From: Bacteroidota bacterium
GTDB lineage: Bacteria > Bacteroidota > Bacteroidia > Cytophagales > Cyclobacteriaceae
Reading direction: 5' to 3'
Assembly: GCA_023417785.1 (NCBI GenBank)
Contig: JAEZEH010000053.1
Span: 124,001-188,000 of the forward strand
Length of the DNA stretch: 64,000 nucleotides
The notes beneath the pieces are model-generated. The model worked only from the letters and a program-made list of their open reading frames with translations, searched no databases and had not been told where the DNA came from. The translations under genes were made by a program, and so were the position numbers. Within the stretch, counting starts at the first letter, position 1. Every line of letters starts with the position of its first letter. Below, in pieces: positions 63,090 to 64,000 of the stretch.

Positions 63090-63284
63090 ATGAAAAAAAT
63101 CACTCTCGCCCTACTCGCGGTAATCTTTATGATCTATCTTGGTTTCTATGGAATAGCTAACCATTCCTCAAGCGGTCCATTTTTTATGTTCATTGGAATC
63201 TGCACGGCAATAGGACTTACCCTGGATATCGTGAACATCATTCGGGAGAAGATCCGCAGGAGCCGCATTAGCAAGCTGGGCTAA
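63090..63284 (+). CDS. Small two-span membrane protein
   Basis: 64 residues. Two hydrophobic spans (about 3-24 and 30-50) and a basic C-terminus (REKIRRSRISKLG) that should face the cytosol. I do not recognise a family. It diverges from katA. Confidence 0.6.
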   Translation: MKKITLALLAVIFMIYLGFYGIANHSSSGPFFMFIGICTAIGLTLDIVNIIREKIRRSRISKLG

Positions 63285-63388
63285 CCGTACGACCGATCTT
63301 TTATTTCATATGCAGTACATCCCGGCACAGAAGGAGGATGTAATTTTTTTGTGTTCATCAGCACTTCTGCTTCCTTAAAATCATCATA

Positions 63389-63422
63389 ATAAAAATCCCT
63401 GCTCGAAAGACTGCAGGGATTT
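63389..63422 (-). terminator. Terminator after the gene at 63444
   Basis: AAATCCCTGC / GCAGGGATTT, 10-bp stem with a 10-base loop, followed on the minus strand by a TTTTTATT run. Confidence 0.85.
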
Positions 63423-63443
63423 AACAAAAAGTATCGCGAACAG

Positions 63444-63878
63444 CTAGCGAATATTAATGTGGTAAACGTCGCGCATATTCCGTGGAATATTGCCGATATG
63501 GAATCCTCCGGAAGTAGGGACTTCTTCAATCAGATCGAATTGAGTGCAGGACTTTGGTAGCGACGAAAAGATGAGAAGAAAATTGAAATGCTGACCATCA
63601 GGCACCATTGTCCACATAGGTGCCATCGAGACATTCTCGGCATGCAACAACTTTGCCCTTACCCCCGAATTTCTATCCACCAAAAAAGTGGTTCGCCAGA
63701 TTCGTATTAACATATCCTTTGCATCGCTGTCTATGTAGCAGTGCACGTACACATACGAATCTTCCAACATCTCTGCTTCAACGGCAGCAAGTACATCAAT
63801 GTCAATAAAAGGCTTGATTTTAACCGGAGGAAGAGGCACCTCCGCTTTGGCAATTACACGATGGAAGAGAGGTAACAT
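63444..63878 (-). CDS. Hypothetical protein
   Basis: 144 residues, soluble, no signal peptide. Mixed alpha/beta; a C-terminal part with LIFSSLPKSCTQFDLIEEVP and NIPRNMRDVYHI looks conserved in style, but I do not recognise the family. A strong terminator follows the stop. The 122 bp from the start to the right edge of the window hold no gene and presumably its promoter. Confidence 0.65.
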   Translation of the reverse strand: MLPLFHRVIAKAEVPLPPVKIKPFIDIDVLAAVEAEMLEDSYVYVHCYIDSDAKDMLIRIWRTTFLVDRNSGVRAKLLHAENVSMAPMWTMVPDGQHFNFLLIFSSLPKSCTQFDLIEEVPTSGGFHIGNIPRNMRDVYHINIR

Positions 63879-64000
63879 AGGGGTTTCAGTTAGTGTTACA
63901 AATTAAGATTGCCGAAAAATTTTATGCAAATCGTCGTTCGTTCAAAAACCAGTTTTAGTTTTTCTGAATCTTACGAGTATCATTTTTATCATTTCTTTAA

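Noticed and set aside
63281..63529. 82-residue minus-strand frame
   Set aside because: Covers the terminator hairpin and overlaps the gene at 63444 in another frame; not credible.
1..64000. CRISPR arrays, insertion sequences, prophage genes, tRNA and rRNA
   Set aside because: None was seen by eye: no regularly spaced repeats, transposase motifs or phage gene clusters.

Overview
The window looks like chromosomal core sequence of a Bacteroidota bacterium, most likely of the order Cytophagales. The case rests on gene content: phosphosulfolactate synthase next to DUF368 and aroE, DUF4136 and DUF4142 lipoproteins, a short Bacteroidota-type arginine decarboxylase, an EF-G paralogue, and YceI proteins paired with porins. 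Shine-Dalgarno sequences are scarce, non-ATG starts are common, and several TATCTTTG boxes fit the Bacteroidota -7 consensus TAnnTTTG. The genus cannot be fixed from this sequence alone. I see no insertion sequence, prophage, CRISPR array, tRNA or rRNA.

Layout. 1-5 kb: a partial Lon-substrate-binding-domain gene, apt, a two-gene ABC transporter, orphan hutI and an outer-membrane protein. 5-16 kb: a large GAF/PAS sensor without a kinase domain; a minus-strand run guaA, TPR-PBP1 protein, hemL; a DUF4136/beta-barrel pair; and an operon of two tandem glutathione peroxidases, DoxX and menA. 16-22 kb: argS and a polyamine island (deoxyhypusine-synthase-like, arginase-family ureohydrolase, divergent arginine decarboxylase). 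22-26 kb: a four-gene cassette alternating YceI proteins and porin-like barrels. 26-37 kb: an EF-G paralogue with a non-canonical G domain, a dolichol-phosphate-mannose-synthase-like glycosyltransferase, a LolC/E-type permease, NamZ, nth, fmt, folA, a short-chain dehydrogenase and hflX. 37-44 kb: an exopolysaccharide module (GT4, rfbC, Wza-like, Wzc-like BY-kinase, PHP-type phosphatase, epimerase). 44-50 kb: TPR protein, phosphosulfolactate synthase, DUF368, aroE and uvrB. 50-64 kb: exported SGNH and MBL lipoproteins, a lipid kinase, surE, rhomboid, DUF748, an exported AGE-family epimerase, catalase and several small hypothetical genes.

How the genes work together. The guaA, apt, folA and fmt genes serve nucleotide, folate and translation-initiation metabolism. 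The GPx/DoxX/menA operon links peroxide reduction with the quinone pool. The ADC/ureohydrolase/DHS-like set suggests polyamine synthesis through agmatine. The 37-44 kb genes assemble and regulate a surface polysaccharide, and the DUF368 protein may recycle the undecaprenyl phosphate that such synthesis uses.

The best candidates for something under-described are the YceI-porin cassette, the polyamine island, the EF-G paralogue lacking the catalytic histidine, and the phosphosulfolactate synthase neighbourhood. Most of the rest is ordinary housekeeping. All family calls come from reading motifs by eye, with no database search.
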